Shown here: in pieces, positions 6,255-6,448 of the stretch
How positions within the stretch are numbered: position 1 is the first letter of the stretch
How the letters are laid out: each line of letters begins with the position of its first letter
Assembly: GCA_903848435.1 (NCBI GenBank)
Contig: CAINGG010000233.1
Span: 1-6,448, forward strand
Reading direction: 5' to 3'
Length of the DNA stretch: 6,448 nucleotides
Source: an uncultured Actinomycetes bacterium
GTDB taxonomy: Bacteria; Actinomycetota; Actinomycetes; S36-B12
The notes under the pieces: model-generated
The model's database searches: none
What the model saw: the letters and a program-made list of their open reading frames with translations, nothing else
What the model was told of the DNA's origin: nothing
Made by a program: the position numbers and the translations under genes

Positions 6255-6448
6255 ATGGCCGATCGCCCACCTGACCGCCTCGTGTGGGTCGACTGCGAGA
6301 TGACCGGCCTTGACCTAGGCAAGGACCAACTCGTGGAGATCGCCGTGGTCGTGACCGAGTCCGACCTGACCGAACTCGATTCGGGCCTCAACATCATCAT
6401 CCGACCCGCTGACATGTCGGTGCTCGACAGCATGGATGAGGTCGTTCG
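6255..6448 (+). CDS. orn: Oligoribonuclease (3'-5' exoribonuclease), C-terminus cut off by the window edge
   Basis: Sixty-four codons are visible of a protein usually about 180-215 residues long. The N-terminus RLVWVDCEMTGLDLGKDQLV (residues 8-27) is the ExoI motif of the DEDD exonuclease superfamily and is close to actinobacterial Orn; Asp13 and Glu15 are the first two metal-binding acids. The following IAVVVTESDL and NIIIRP segments also fit. Orn degrades the 2-5 nt RNAs left by other RNases, including the pGpG dinucleotide from cyclic di-GMP breakdown, and is often essential. The ATG at 6255 is supported by position and by the TAGCCT hexamer 6 bases upstream. ExoII and ExoIII lie outside the window. 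Confidence 0.95.
   Translation, partial: MADRPPDRLVWVDCEMTGLDLGKDQLVEIAVVVTESDLTELDSGLNIIIRPADMSVLDSMDEVV

Overview
The window is strongly G+C-rich DNA with GTG starts, 4-base gene overlaps, very short 5' leaders and an actinobacterial-type oligoribonuclease. All of this points to an actinomycete (Actinomycetota). I cannot name a genus. No tRNA, rRNA, CRISPR array, insertion sequence or phage gene is visible. Nearly every base is coding. The only clear gaps are 109 bp between the divergent operons (5184-5292) and 53 bp before the last gene (6202-6254).

Four genes on the minus strand read from about 5183 down to the left edge and form one operon: a MoxR-type AAA+ ATPase (5183-4227), a DUF58 membrane protein (4230-3238), a large TgpA-like membrane protein with a transglutaminase-like domain (3241-1001), and a DUF2252 protein cut by the window edge (1004-1). 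All three junctions overlap by exactly 4 bases (GTGA, ATGA, GTGA), so translation is probably coupled. MoxR, DUF58 and transglutaminase is a known bacterial set, usually interpreted as a chaperone ATPase acting on membrane or envelope partners. DUF2252 as a coupled fourth member is the less expected part.

The most notable point is that the transglutaminase-like protein appears catalytically dead. At the positions of the Cys-His-Asp triad it has Gln471, Ser514 and Gln530, and I find no cysteine or histidine in its 746 residues, although the frame is intact and the fold-defining residues around those sites remain. The operon therefore looks like an ATPase-driven membrane assembly built on a pseudoenzyme.

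On the plus strand, diverging from moxR, lie a two-domain universal stress protein (5293-6201) with two complete ATP-binding motifs and then the start of orn, the oligoribonuclease (6255 to the right edge).

A shared promoter pattern ties the region together. The starts of moxR, the DUF2252 gene and orn each follow a TAGNNT hexamer with exactly 6 bases between hexamer and start codon, and the stress-protein gene has CAGGCT at the same distance. This is the geometry expected for leaderless transcripts. The two operon-internal starts (DUF58 and transglutaminase) lack it. The DUF2252 gene may therefore be made both from the operon and from its own internal promoter.
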